From JBHHUI01 sp965248775 (GTDB taxonomy: Bacteria > Chloroflexota > Anaerolineae > Anaerolineales > JBHHUI01), in assembly GCA_965248775.1 (NCBI GenBank), contig OZ252150.1:1116001-1180000 (forward strand): a stretch of DNA of 64,000 nt, in the 5' to 3' direction. The position numbers were made by a program, and so were the translations under genes. Below are positions 43,515-52,849 of this stretch, in pieces. The notes below the pieces were generated by a model. That model was not told the origin of the DNA. It worked only from the letters and a program-made list of their open reading frames with translations, and ran no database searches. The number at the start of each line of letters is the position of its first letter. Within the stretch, counting starts at the first letter, position 1.

Positions 43515-44546
43515 CTAAATGCCAGAGCCAACCGCTTTAGCCCCCGCCTTTGTCCCTTCCCACATTCTGTTACTAGACTCTGGATCCATCATGCCAATTG
43601 GCATGCCATACCCTGGCCCACCGACCCGCTGGATGACCTGACGATTGATCTTGCTCGGCTCGAACTGCTCAGGCTTGTTTGGCTCGGCTCCCTCTTGCAG
43701 CGGCTTTTGTCGTAAGGGTTTTGCTGCCGCCCCCTGCTGGAAGGTGTGCGTAATTTCGTGTGCGATCAATTGATTGCCACTTGACGTTCCGGGGGCATAT
43801 TTTCCCGCGCCGAAGAAGATATCTGATCCGTGGGTAAAGGCCTGTGCCCCAATGTCCTTGTTCAGCTCGGTGGCTGCGCTGCCCGCATGCACATCGACAT
43901 GCCCAAGATCGGCCCCAAAACGCGGTTCCATAAAGCTACGCGTGGTATTGTCGAGCGGTTTGCCACCGCCCGAGCTGTCTAAACGGTGCTCGAAATCTCC
44001 GCCCGGCTCGAAGCTGCCCTCGTTATCCGCACGCTGAACGTCGGGGCTACGCTTCATCATCATATTTGGATCTTCTTCTTCGTCTAGCTCATCACGCTGA
44101 ATGCCCGGCTCACGCCTCGGCATTACGTCTTCATCTTCATCAAAACCGTCCTGGCGTTGCACAGTGGACATACGCTGGATGCCTGCCTCGCCCGGCTCGA
44201 TCGGGGAGGCCGCAGGGTCGGGCATACGTAGCACGTGGCTCGCAACCTCGTCGGCTTCTTGCTCATACTGATCGTTGGCCGGGCCGACGGTTAATTTCGA
44301 TTGTAGGGAAGGGGGCTTGTTTCCACCGGGCTTGGCAGCGTTACTGGCTCGACCGAGAAGTTGGGCCACGGCACGGTTACCCGCCGTGCGTTGTAAAGCG
44401 AGAATATCTGCAGAAGTCGCATTCCCGGGGTTTGCCAAGGCGCGCTGCAACAGCGCGCTGGTCTGCTTCTGCGAAGTTGCCGGCGCGGGCTTAGAACGCC
44501 GCGTCGACTTATCGGTCTTTTTTGGTTTTGGAGCAGGTGATTTCAT
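43515..44546 (-). CDS. DUF4157 (eCIS core) domain protein
   Basis: From ATG 44546 the protein has 343 residues. A disordered N-terminus (KPKKTDKSTRRSKPAPATSQ) precedes the DUF4157 domain in the C-terminal half: RFGADLGHVDVHAGSAATEL, FGAGKYAPGTSSGNQLIAHE, HEITHTFQQG (zinc HExxH, about residues 275-284). Acidic linkers and repeated IQR/VQR dipeptides lie between. DUF4157 marks cargo of extracellular contractile injection systems. No tail sheath, tube or baseplate gene is in the window, so it is an orphan or distant cargo. The gene downstream is the probable payload. Confidence 0.85.
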   Translation of the reverse strand: MKSPAPKPKKTDKSTRRSKPAPATSQKQTSALLQRALANPGNATSADILALQRTAGNRAVAQLLGRASNAAKPGGNKPPSLQSKLTVGPANDQYEQEADEVASHVLRMPDPAASPIEPGEAGIQRMSTVQRQDGFDEDEDVMPRREPGIQRDELDEEEDPNMMMKRSPDVQRADNEGSFEPGGDFEHRLDSSGGGKPLDNTTRSFMEPRFGADLGHVDVHAGSAATELNKDIGAQAFTHGSDIFFGAGKYAPGTSSGNQLIAHEITHTFQQGAAAKPLRQKPLQEGAEPNKPEQFEPSKINRQVIQRVGGPGYGMPIGMMDPESSNRMWEGTKAGAKAVGSGI

Positions 44547-45370
44547 GGACACCCAGGCCGCCAGTCCTAGTGACAAACCCGAAAGCTTACATCGTCATAA
44601 CGTTCAGTATAGCTCTGTTACCTTGTTCGAGCCAATTTGAATTTGGTTAGAAGAGGTAGTCTAGAATCTACACGTATTTGTGGTGAGCCGGCAATTACGT
44701 CGGGCACGCGCATCCAATCCATGCACATTCAGGTCGCAGCTCGACTTTGTACGTTTCAAGTAGCGTAACAAGCCATATTTAGCAGAGAATCGAGCAATGC
44801 GCGCGGGACTTTTACGATATCGGGCTGCGACGGCGACATGGAAAAACCACTTGCCATCGGCCAGAGTTCACGCCGCACAGTTGCGATTGCATCAGAGAAT
44901 GTTGGCAAAGGTTTGGCATACCAGGCAGCCGTTCGCACAGGGATTGGGTCATGCACATGCAACTTGTGAGCCGCCAGCGTGATCCAGGAAAACAGTCCTA
45001 GCAGCACCGGCGTGACGCGCGCGATGGCGGCATCGGACCACTGGCGCTGTGTCTCAACTCCGAGGTGGGCGCGCACTTCTTCGAACGTGACTTCCAGCTG
45101 CCCGCGTTGTACGAACCAGGTGATGACCTGTACCGGGTCAGCCCAGCGGTCCGTGCACAGCAAAGCTTGCGGCTTGAATTTGTCCTCAGGGTCGCGGATG
45201 AGAACCCAGCGCAGCGGCACAGTGGGCATCCCGCCGTGATACCAGACCGCCGTGCCGGCGGTGATTTCTACCGTGCGTTGTTTGTTGCTGTACCAGGCGA
45301 CCGTGGTCTTCGTCCAAGCCGTTTCCGGGTCGTTCAGCCGGGCTTGCAATGTGGGTAAGCGGGCCCCCTT

Positions 45371-45402
45371 CCAGTGACCCAGGCCCCACTGGACTGGGTG
45401 CG
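45371..45402. repeat. ACCCAGT-family element R8 (32 bp) within a transposase
   Basis: It begins CCAGTGACCCAGG and ends GGACTGGGTGCG. ACCCAG/CTGGGT are the outer arms of a hairpin. A near copy is R10 at 46306-46337. 32 is not a multiple of 3, and the host frame shifts here. Confidence 0.75.
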
Positions 45403-45997
45403 CCGTGGCTGGCCGAGCTGTTCGGGCTTGCGCGGCGGTGCCGGTTGATACAGGGCTGCGTCCAGACGCAGACGTGTGACGACCGCCACCGGCTCGGAGA
45501 GCGACTGACAGGCATGCAGGAATTCCAGCGCGGCGTAGCTATTGTCGGCCACAAGCACCAACTTTCGGCTGGGCAACCAGCGGCGCAGCTGGAAGACCAT
45601 TTGGCGCGCCCAGTCGAGTACCGTTTTATGAGCGCGCGCTTTGTCCGCATAATATCGCTGAGAAGGCGCCAACAGTGTAAACACTGGCAGCGCCCACACG
45701 CGTATCGCCCATGGAATGTGTACAAGCCACATCAGGCTGATCCAGCGCAAGCCGCTGGCCTTCACGAAGTGACCCCCGCTCGAACGCACGGCGTCGCGAT
45801 AGAGGCCGCGCGCCTTGATACGACGACCCCAGCGACGTTCGATAGTTTCATCGATTCCAAACACCAAAGTCTCGTCACCGTAATCAAAGTGCTGCAAAAG
45901 CAACGCAAGCAACAATTGGCTCAACTTACGTGCCGACCAGGTCGCGCGATTGAGCACGTGGTGAAACTTCGCAAAATTACCGGCACTGCTCAGCCCC

Positions 45998-46020
45998 ACA
46001 CTTGCCGGGTACGGCAGTAC
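45998..46020. repeat. ACCCAGT-family core element R9 (26-bp insert) within a transposase
   Basis: ACACTTGCCGGGTACGGCAG, then TAC: the hairpin TTGCCG/CGGCAG. It equals the centre of R3/R6 (ACACTTGCCG, 5 bases, CGGCAGTAC) apart from the loop. It interrupts the codons between VTAALRVT and GLSSAGN. Confidence 0.75.
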
Positions 46021-46305
46021 TCGGTTACGCGCAGCGCAGCCGTCACCGTCCGCAAGTGCGGCGTCAGGATCGAACCGACCAGAAGCACCAGAGCTTTCCA
46101 CCAAGTGCGCTTTTCGAACACTGTCGCGAAGGGCTTAAGCAAGTCTATAATGTCCGTGGGCAAGGTGAGCATTTTCCGACCTTTCTTGATCCAAAGGTCA
46201 GCTTACCTTGCCTTTCTATTTATGAGAAATCAGTCCCCAAATGTACAAAGTCGAGCTCAGAGCCTGTTTGAAAAGGTATCGAACCACTCAGCCACACGTC
46301 ATTCT

Positions 46306-46337
46306 CCAGTGACCCAGGTTACGGGACTGAGTGCGCC
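46306..46337. repeat. ACCCAGT-family element R10 (32 bp), intergenic
   Basis: It begins CCAGTGACCCAGGTTACGGG and ends ACTGAGTGCGCC. It has the same length and ends as R8, with a different middle. It lies between the two insertion sequences, outside any gene. Confidence 0.7.
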
Positions 46338-46417
46338 TCGTAGCGGCGAAGAATCCATAGATTCGCAGTTCTAAAAGCGTCATCTCAGGGATCCCTCTGC
46401 CTTCGGAGTTCGCCTAG

Positions 46418-47872
46418 TACTACAGTTGTAGATAAATGAGTGATGCACCACGACGTTTGTAATGATAGAACCTGGCGACGGCCTGATGATGGCGACGCCA
46501 ATGCGACCAGGCGAGGATCTCCTGAGCGGTCTGCTGCACGCGCAACACTAGACGCCAGAGCAATCGCCGGATTTCGGCCACACTCAACCGCACGAGAGGC
46601 CGCGGCGGTGCTTGAACGCCGCAAGACTGTTGCGCGTCGCTGACAACAACGCCCCCTTTTTCAGCGCTTCGTGGCTTGGCGTGGTCGTTCGTATCGCGGC
46701 CAGATAAGCATGCGCCCACATCGCCAGAGTGGTATGGCGATACCAACCGGTCCAACTGCGCACTTCATATTGATCCAATCCGACTTCACCCTTGGCAGCC
46801 TCGAAGGTCACTTCAATCGCCCAACGGCTGCCGGCCACGCGCACCATGTCTTCCAGCGTGGTTTCCTGTGGCGCGAAGACCACGAAGGCTGTCAGTTCAT
46901 GCAGGTCTTCGATTTTGCGCCGTATCAGCAGCCAGCGCCCCCAGCTCGCTTGCATGGGTGGGTTGAGCGGCAGCAGATGCCAGTCGTATCCGCGTGGACC
47001 TTTGGCCCCAGCGCCGGCGCTCAGTCGTATCCAATCTTCGGCAGGCAAGGTGGCCAGCACTTGCTTGACGCGGTGCTGTTTGAAACCAATCCAGACGTAC
47101 TCCTTGCCCGAAACGGCCAGCGCGTAGGCCCGTTCTCGCTCTTCCAGCCACAGACGCAGGCGGCGGTCGTCGCCATAGACAGAGTCGCCCGTCACCCACG
47201 CCGCCGGCAGGCCGGTGTCCAGCGCCCGCGCCAGCATCTGCCGCGCCAGCGCTGGTTTGGTCGCAAACGCGCGGTCCGCGGGGATACCGACACTCGCACA
47301 GCGCACCGGGTCGTTGGTCCACTCCTTGGGCAAGTAAAGTTCGCGGTCAATCAAGGTGTGCCCCGCGCCACCCGCATACGCCAGGAAGACCCCGACCTGA
47401 GAGTTCTCGACGCGCCCGGCAGTGCCGCTGTACTGCCGGGCGACACCTGCGGAGTGACGACCCTTCTTGACGAACCCCGTTTCGTCGACGATCAGGACCG
47501 CTGTGGCATCGCTCAGATAATCGCGCACATATTGTTGCAGGTCATCGCGCACCTGGTCGGCGTCCCACAGCGCCCGCCCGAGCAGATGTTGCAGGCCGTA
47601 GGGCGTCGGCTGTCCGAGCGCCTCCGCCAGCTGCCAGCTGTTCTTGCGCTCTGCATTGCTCAGCAACCCGCGCAAATAGCCCAGCGCTTGCTCCCGCGCT
47701 TCCGCCCGGGCGAACCGCGCGCCAATGCGTTGTGCGACTTCCAGCAGTGCATCGGCCCAGCCCTGCACGACGGCCAGATCGGTTATGCCATTATCAACAC
47801 GTCCGTTTGTCATTGGTATCTTCGCCCCCTTGTCGGAGCCAAACGATACCACATTTATCTACAACTGTAGTA
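46418..47872 (-). mobile_element. IS701-family insertion sequence, CTAG target duplication
   Basis: The 1455-bp element has inverted ends TACTACAGTTGTAGATAAAT and is flanked by CTAG at 46414-46417 and 47873-47876. A 4-base YTAR-type duplication is characteristic of IS701. Confidence 0.92.
46420..47813 (-). pseudogene. IS701-family transposase, late frameshift
   Basis: From ATG 47813 (MTNGRVDNGITDLAVVQGWA) the frame is intact for about 405 residues: VLIVDETGFVKKGRHSAGVA (first Asp), AWVTGDSVYGDDRRLRLWLE (second Asp), VAGSRWAIEVTFEAAKGEVG (catalytic Glu). Near 46590 one shift exits the family C-terminus, which continues in the next frame as RLSVAEIRRLLWRLVLRVQQ and then WSHWRRHHQAVARFYHYKRR, stop at 46420. 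The catalytic triad is complete, so activity may remain. Confidence 0.87.
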
Positions 47873-48066
47873 CTAGCCCCGGCGGCGAGACGGGGGAATG
47901 ACATTCATGGGCATGCTGCGGTGCCTTCTCAAACAAACTCTCAGTTCAGAGTGTATCGTTCTGCCTTACGAATGGCTCCAGGATAGCTGCATTGAGACAA
48001 GCACCCTTCGGGATGACACTTGAACGGTATTCTCGTTGGATCGGAATAGACTGGTGATGACTGCAC

Positions 48067-49305
48067 TTATTGTTTCACCGGCAGGATTAGCGAAAACGTG
48101 TTTCCACGCTCCATGCGAGCCTTAAGTACAATATCGCCGCCCAGCGCCCGCGCGGTGCGGCGCGCCACCGCCAGACCTAGACCCATGCCCTCGTAGCGAC
48201 GCGTGAGATGGTTCTCGACCTGGCGGAAATCTTCAAAGATCTCGTTTCGCTTTTCGTCTGGGATAGGCTCAGCCGAGTCATTAATATCGATTTCGATGTT
48301 GCCGTTGTGACACCTGGCATCCAACCAGATGCGTCCCCCTTCCGGCGTAAACTTGGCGGCATTCGAGAGCAGATTGCGGAGAATCACGACCAGGCTCTCG
48401 CCGTCGTATTTCAAGTCGCCGATGTCTTTAGGGAGTTCTAGGGTTGCAATGAGCGGTTTGTGTTCGAGCGCCGGCTCGAGCGATTTGTAGACCTGCGTTA
48501 CGACCTCCTGTATCGGGACAGGATCGTCGAGCTGGATACGGATGCCAGTTTGCAGGTTCGCGAAGTCAGTCAGTTCCTGCACGATGCGCGTCAACCGCTT
48601 GGTGTTGTACAGCGCCGTGTGCAAGAATTCGGCCCGATCAGGCGCAAGGGTAGGTCCAATCTCATCGACAGCGACTTCCAGAAAGCCATTCACCAGAGCA
48701 ACCGGAGTGCGTAGTTCATGGCTGACCAATGCAATGAAGGTGGACTTTAAGTCATACAATTCATTCAGGCGGTTATTGACCGCCTCCAGTTCCAATTGTG
48801 CGCGGTGCAATTTCTGGTAAAGGTTGCGTCCGATCTCGCGGCTCTCATCCAACTTATCGAGCACCTGCAGTCGAACCATATCGCGCGCGGATTTCAACTG
48901 CAACAATGCTCGGACACGCGCTCGAAGTGCGACTGAGTCCACTGGCTTTACGACAAAGTCGTCAGCCCCGGCTTCCAAAGCGCGTATCCTATCTGCCTCT
49001 TCGTTTAGTGAAGTGACCATGATGATGGGTAGGTCGGCCAAGTCGGTGCGTTGCCGAATACGCTGGATCAGCTCGAAGCCACCCATGCCGGGCATGCGAG
49101 CGTCGAGCAATACGAGATCGAAGCCGGCATCGATGCGTGCGATGGCCTGCGCACCGCTCGCGACTGATTCACTCGTATGCCCGTAAGACTTTACAAACTT
49201 CTGCAGTATTTCGCGACTGATCGACTCGTCGTCCACGATCAAAATGCGGCGTGAGTCACCCTGACCCGGCAACGAACCGGTCGGGCGGAGCATACCAGTA
49301 CTCAT
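48067..49305 (-). CDS. Receiver-histidine kinase hybrid
   Basis: The 412-residue soluble protein has a receiver domain (ILIVDDES about 21-28, phospho-Asp in LVLLDARMPG about 64-73, Lys in FVVKPVD about 115). A coil of about 40 residues follows, then HisKA with IALVSHELRTPVALVNGFLE (His about 192), and HATPase_c with NLLSNAAKFTPEG (N box) and GMGLGLAVARRTA (G box). It lacks membrane segments, so it must be fed by another sensor through the receiver. The start ATG overlaps the stop of a 24-codon upstream frame (ATGA). Confidence 0.92.
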   Translation of the reverse strand: MSTGMLRPTGSLPGQGDSRRILIVDDESISREILQKFVKSYGHTSESVASGAQAIARIDAGFDLVLLDARMPGMGGFELIQRIRQRTDLADLPIIMVTSLNEEADRIRALEAGADDFVVKPVDSVALRARVRALLQLKSARDMVRLQVLDKLDESREIGRNLYQKLHRAQLELEAVNNRLNELYDLKSTFIALVSHELRTPVALVNGFLEVAVDEIGPTLAPDRAEFLHTALYNTKRLTRIVQELTDFANLQTGIRIQLDDPVPIQEVVTQVYKSLEPALEHKPLIATLELPKDIGDLKYDGESLVVILRNLLSNAAKFTPEGGRIWLDARCHNGNIEIDINDSAEPIPDEKRNEIFEDFRQVENHLTRRYEGMGLGLAVARRTARALGGDIVLKARMERGNTFSLILPVKQ

Positions 49306-49376
49306 TGCGGGGTTGCTTCAGATACCAATTCGCGCGCCGCTCGCTCGGGGAAGGCGATTGAATACAATTTGGACAT
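49302..49376 (-). CDS. Possible 24-residue upstream peptide, coupled to the kinase
   Basis: ATG 49376, 11 bases after GGAG, encodes MSKLYSIAFPERAARELVSE ATPQ and stops in TGA overlapping the kinase ATG. Coupling by the ATGA overlap is plausible. It may instead be the C-terminal tail of a decayed gene. There is no homology I recognise. Confidence 0.3.
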   Translation of the reverse strand: MSKLYSIAFPERAARELVSEATPQ

Positions 49377-49420
49377 CAGTTTTGAGCTCCTCTCAGCCCT
49401 CAGCGAAATAATTTTGTATC

Positions 49421-49615
49421 TCAAGATTTCAGCGCCAATCCGCCTTTTGAATAGGGACGAACTGCATAGCTCTCGTCATCCAGAATGCTTTGCAGGTGGT
49501 GAAGATTCGAGGGGTATCGTTCACCGTCATTTTGCTGAATGGGCTTCTGGAGTGTCATATTCTTTCCATTCGTTGTCGGACGGGACAAACAAACGGTCTT
49601 GTTTGATTGTGACAT
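49421..49615 (-). pseudogene. Remnant of a response-regulator receiver N-terminus
   Basis: The frame contains PSNLHHLQSILDDESYAVRP and SKGGLALKS, which resembles the first helix and strand of a receiver domain (NPxNLxxLxxIL...YxVRxxxxGxLAL). The acidic pair and phospho-Asp are absent, and the frame stops at once. It lies between the kinase and the GH-like gene in a 450-base region without other genes. It could be the decayed neighbour of the kinase. Confidence 0.35.
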
Positions 49616-49752
49616 TGGGCATTGACCGTGCTTCGATAAGCTGAGTGTTGCTCAATGAGAGCGTATCTGAAAATTGGAAACCGGGCAACTGGAACCGTCG
49701 GGAGCATACCCTGGGGATATTTATGTCAATTTGACGGGGTATTTACTGAGAG

Positions 49753-51402
49753 TTATTGGGTATCTGGAAGCTGTAGTACTTGACCGACAAATATCACTGT
49801 CGAATTAAGTTTGTTGAGGTCAAAGATCGCTGTGCTTGTCGTGCCATTTTTGCGTGCGATGCGTGCTAAATAGTCTCCGGCTTGGACTGTGTAGGTCGCA
49901 TTGGTTGCCGACAACTCCTGGGAATCCATGTCTTCAGCAGAGGTTGTTATTGCAGATGACGTGGTTGGGTTCGTCGACGTGTTGCTGTTCTGATATTGTG
50001 GTTGTGTAGATACGGTCGTGTATTCGACAAGAACGAGTGGTTCGCCACCAACAATACACCCGTGATTAGGATCGTTGCAGAGGGCAGCGGGTAGTTCGAG
50101 GCGATACCAGCCATAGGCGTCTGTCAGGATAGGAGTTGGTTCCCCCAAATGGTTGTAAAGTGTAGCATTGCTTGCCCTGGCGCTCGCCTGAATGCGTAGC
50201 GTCGCATCCTGCTCCGTGCGTGCCCAGGCAACATGCGTTAGACCCTCGTCAGCACGATCTAACCGAATAAGAAAGTAGGTGTATGTTTGGATAGCTGTTG
50301 CCTTAGTTGTGCCCGCATAATGGTTGGTAACGACACTCATCGCCGCCGCGGCCGGTCGTGCGGACAAATCGGGACGATACAGTCCATAACTGTCGCCACC
50401 GGGTAGGGGTGGCACTTCGTCGATGAGTTTGTACACACCGATCCGTTCGGCTCCCGCCGCCAAGGCTAGAGCATTGGCCTGAAGAATAAATCCAGCCTGT
50501 TGATCCTGAGTAACACTAAATAGCGGATATTTCCAAGGGTATTGTGGATCATCTAAAGGGGCAGCGTTTGTTTCGTTCAGCCATATTTCCTTCTGTAAGC
50601 CATAACGCTGTAATATCCGCCGCTGAAGGTGAAGAATGTCAAAGACGGTGTCGGTTGTAAAATAAACATGGAATGTCGCAACGTCGAAGTAGTAATCATT
50701 TTCGCGGGCAGATGGGTCCTGCAGCGCAGCTTTGATAAATCGCTCGAGATAAGGTGCTCGCTGATTTTCGACATCGTGCCAATGAGTTAGGCCAGCAAGG
50801 TGGATTACCGCATTCGGATTCACACTCCGCGCGGCTTGAAATGCAACTTTGACGAGTTGGTAATAATCCTCGACACTGCCTTCAAATTGTGTGCCGTAAT
50901 CTTCGACGGCGATGTCCGGCTCATTCCCGATAATCCAGCGATCAATTCGGCCTCTGTATTCGCTCGTAATATCGCGCACGAATTCAGCCCAGAGATTTCC
51001 TGGATCATCATGTGGCAAGTAAAGTCCGCGCGGTACACCAATGAGGGCTGTGCCATCAGTTGCCCATTCCGGAGTACCGATAAGTAATCCAACCACTTCA
51101 CGTCCGTGCAATTGGGCGGTCTCCACCCAACCGATCTCTTTAATGCGAATATTCCAGTCGTCCGGACTTTCCGGCTGCCAGCCGGACCAGCTAATGATCA
51201 TCCGATCCCATCCGATGCCAAGGTCGGCAGCTAGCTCAGGTGCAAGATAAGCTTCGACAGCACCAAAGCGTGGGTCGGGTGGAGAGATAAGAAGATCAGA
51301 CATCGCAGCCGGAGTAGGTTGGGGTTGTAGATTCATCGACACGATGAATGCAAACAGCCCTACAAATAATAGTTGCATGCTGGGTTGAATTAATTTGTTC
51401 AT
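49753..51402 (-). CDS. Secreted TIM-barrel glycosidase-like protein with C-terminal LysM
   Basis: The 549-residue protein has a signal peptide or anchor (residues 1-33). A (beta/alpha)8-like domain (about 40-360) contains DRWIIGNEPDIAVEDYGTQF (NEP acid/base-type motif, about 155-174) and EIWLNETNAAPLDD (second acidic residue, about 275), like GH39/GH5-clan enzymes. A beta domain follows, then a Thr/Ser linker, and LysM at the end (TYTVQAGDYLARIARKNGTT, then VGQVLQLP). LysM suggests binding to peptidoglycan or other GlcNAc polymer. The substrate is unknown. The gene is divergent from the ssnA operon. Confidence 0.78.
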   Translation of the reverse strand: MNKLIQPSMQLLFVGLFAFIVSMNLQPQPTPAAMSDLLISPPDPRFGAVEAYLAPELAADLGIGWDRMIISWSGWQPESPDDWNIRIKEIGWVETAQLHGREVVGLLIGTPEWATDGTALIGVPRGLYLPHDDPGNLWAEFVRDITSEYRGRIDRWIIGNEPDIAVEDYGTQFEGSVEDYYQLVKVAFQAARSVNPNAVIHLAGLTHWHDVENQRAPYLERFIKAALQDPSARENDYYFDVATFHVYFTTDTVFDILHLQRRILQRYGLQKEIWLNETNAAPLDDPQYPWKYPLFSVTQDQQAGFILQANALALAAGAERIGVYKLIDEVPPLPGGDSYGLYRPDLSARPAAAAMSVVTNHYAGTTKATAIQTYTYFLIRLDRADEGLTHVAWARTEQDATLRIQASARASNATLYNHLGEPTPILTDAYGWYRLELPAALCNDPNHGCIVGGEPLVLVEYTTVSTQPQYQNSNTSTNPTTSSAITTSAEDMDSQELSATNATYTVQAGDYLARIARKNGTTSTAIFDLNKLNSTVIFVGQVLQLPDTQ

Positions 51403-51483
51403 CGGGCGAGATTATACTTGTCTTCCCCTTAGGCGGGCTATGCTAAAATGCCTGCGTCTCCCACATTCGCAGGAACAGATTCT

Positions 51484-52821
51484 ATGCTCATAACCAATGC
51501 CACGCTTGTTCCGTGGAATGACGAGAACGAAATTATTGAGAGGGGCGCAATTTACCTCGAAGGCGACCGCATCGCCGAAATAGGCGCCTCTTCTGAGCTA
51601 GAAACCAAATACACCGATGTAGATAAACTGGATGCGCGTGGGCAGCTTGCAATGCCTGGCAACATCTGTGCGCACACACATTTCTATAGTGCCTTCGCGC
51701 GTGGCATGGCGATCCCTGGTGAACCGCCCAAAGATTTCCCTGATATATTGACGCGCTTGTGGTGGAAGCTGGATAAAGCTCTCACCATGGAAGATGTGCG
51801 CTATTCTGCACTCGTCAGTCTGATTGACGCGGTCAAGCATGGCACCACCACACTGATAGATCACCACGCCAGCCCGAATACAATCGATGGCTCCCTCGAT
51901 GTCATCGCGGATGCTGTTGGGCAATCCGGGCTGCGGGCGGTTCTCTGCTATGAAGTATCAGACCGAGATGGTCCGGAGAAAGCAAAGGCGGGCATCGCTG
52001 AGAACACGCGCTTCATTAATCGAGCAACCGCCGGCGATTTCGGTGATAGGGTCGCGGGCACCTTTGGCCTGCACGCCTCGTTATCTCTCTCCGATGAGAC
52101 CCTGGAAGCAGCGAAATCGAATGTCCCGCAAGAAACAGGATTCCATGTACATGTGGCTGAGCATGAAGTTGATGAATACGACAGCGTCAGTAAAGCTGGA
52201 CTACGCGTTGTCGATCGATTGGATAAATTCGGTATCTTAGGTCCGCGTACAATCGCTGCTCATTGCGTGCATGTCGATTATGGCGAAGCGGCACGCCTGC
52301 GAGATGGCCAGACCTGGGTCACGCACCAGCCGCGCTCAAACATGAACAACGGGGTCGGTGCAGCGGACATCGATGGACTGTTGCGCTCCGGCGTCCGTGT
52401 CGCGCTGGGTAACGACGGTTTTTCGAATAATATGTGGGCTGAGTGGAAAGCAGCCTATCTGCTCCACAAGGTTTGGAACCGCGATCCGCGCCGGGCGGGT
52501 GGCTATGCGGTGGCCGAAATGGCGCTTAAAAATAGTGCTGCACTCGCCAATGTCTTCTTCCCAAACGCTCCTCTTGGAATTCTGACACAAGGTGCATATG
52601 CTGATCTAATTCTAGTGGACTACCATCCGACCACGCCTTTGACGGGGGGGAATATTCCCTGGCATATTTTGTTTGGATTTGAAGCCAGCATGGTTACGAC
52701 GACTATATGTGCCGGCAAAATCCTTATGCAGGATCGGGGGCTGCTCTTCCTCGACGAAGCGGAAATAACGGCCCGCAGCCGTAAACTGGCAACGGCCACC
52801 TGGCACCGTTACGCAAATTAA
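51484..52821 (+). CDS. ssnA: SsnA-like aminohydrolase of the selenium-dependent molybdenum hydroxylase system
   Basis: ATG 51484, behind AGGAAC, is chosen over 51448. 445 residues in the amidohydrolase fold: metal site AHTHFYSAFARGMAIPGEPP (about 57-76), LIDHHASPNTIDGSLDVIAD, HVHVAEHEVDEYD, IAAHCVHVDYGEA, NDGFSNNMWAEWKAAYLLHK. The pair HFYSxxxRGM and DHHASP are the hallmarks of SsnA (TIGR03314), a protein found with selenium-dependent molybdenum hydroxylases. It is the first gene of the long operon. The substrate of SsnA is not known; amidine or purine-like rings are likely. Confidence 0.88.
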   Translation: MLITNATLVPWNDENEIIERGAIYLEGDRIAEIGASSELETKYTDVDKLDARGQLAMPGNICAHTHFYSAFARGMAIPGEPPKDFPDILTRLWWKLDKALTMEDVRYSALVSLIDAVKHGTTTLIDHHASPNTIDGSLDVIADAVGQSGLRAVLCYEVSDRDGPEKAKAGIAENTRFINRATAGDFGDRVAGTFGLHASLSLSDETLEAAKSNVPQETGFHVHVAEHEVDEYDSVSKAGLRVVDRLDKFGILGPRTIAAHCVHVDYGEAARLRDGQTWVTHQPRSNMNNGVGAADIDGLLRSGVRVALGNDGFSNNMWAEWKAAYLLHKVWNRDPRRAGGYAVAEMALKNSAALANVFFPNAPLGILTQGAYADLILVDYHPTTPLTGGNIPWHILFGFEASMVTTTICAGKILMQDRGLLFLDEAEITARSRKLATATWHRYAN

Positions 52822-52849
52822 TCATGGGGATTTCATAAGCGAGAAATAA

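Larger units (their letters stand above)
44756..46172 (-). pseudogene. DDE transposase broken twice by small ACCCAGT-family inserts
   Basis: ATG 46172 starts MLTLPTDIIDLLKPFATVFE and reaches VTAALRVT. The 26-base insert R9 then shifts the frame. GLSSAGNFAKFHHVLNRATW to DETIERRWGRRIKARGLYRD follows (first Asp), with KLVLVADNSYAALEFLHACQ (second Asp) and APPRKPEQLGQPR. The 32-base insert R8 shifts again to KGARLPTLQARLNDPETAWT, then WFVQRGQLEVTFEEVRAHLG (catalytic Glu) and the end at 44756. Removing both inserts gives one transposase of about 450 residues with no other damage. Confidence 0.85.
44738..46257 (-). mobile_element. Insertion sequence with AGCTCGACTTTGTAC ends, carrying ACCCAGT-family inserts
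   Basis: The inverted ends AGCTCGACTTTGTAC (44738-44752) and GTACAAAGTCGAGCT (46243-46257) are perfect over 15 bases. No target duplication is evident. It contains inserts R8 and R9, each of which breaks the transposase frame. Confidence 0.8.

Noticed and set aside
45349..46374. 341-residue plus-strand frame across the broken insertion sequence
   Set aside because: Opposite strand of a recognisable DDE transposase; it spans the IS end and R10, so it is a chance frame.
46671..47870. 399-residue plus-strand frame opposite the IS701 transposase
   Set aside because: It mirrors the high-GC transposase codons on the other strand, has no domain-like pattern, and the minus-strand frame has clear DDE motifs.
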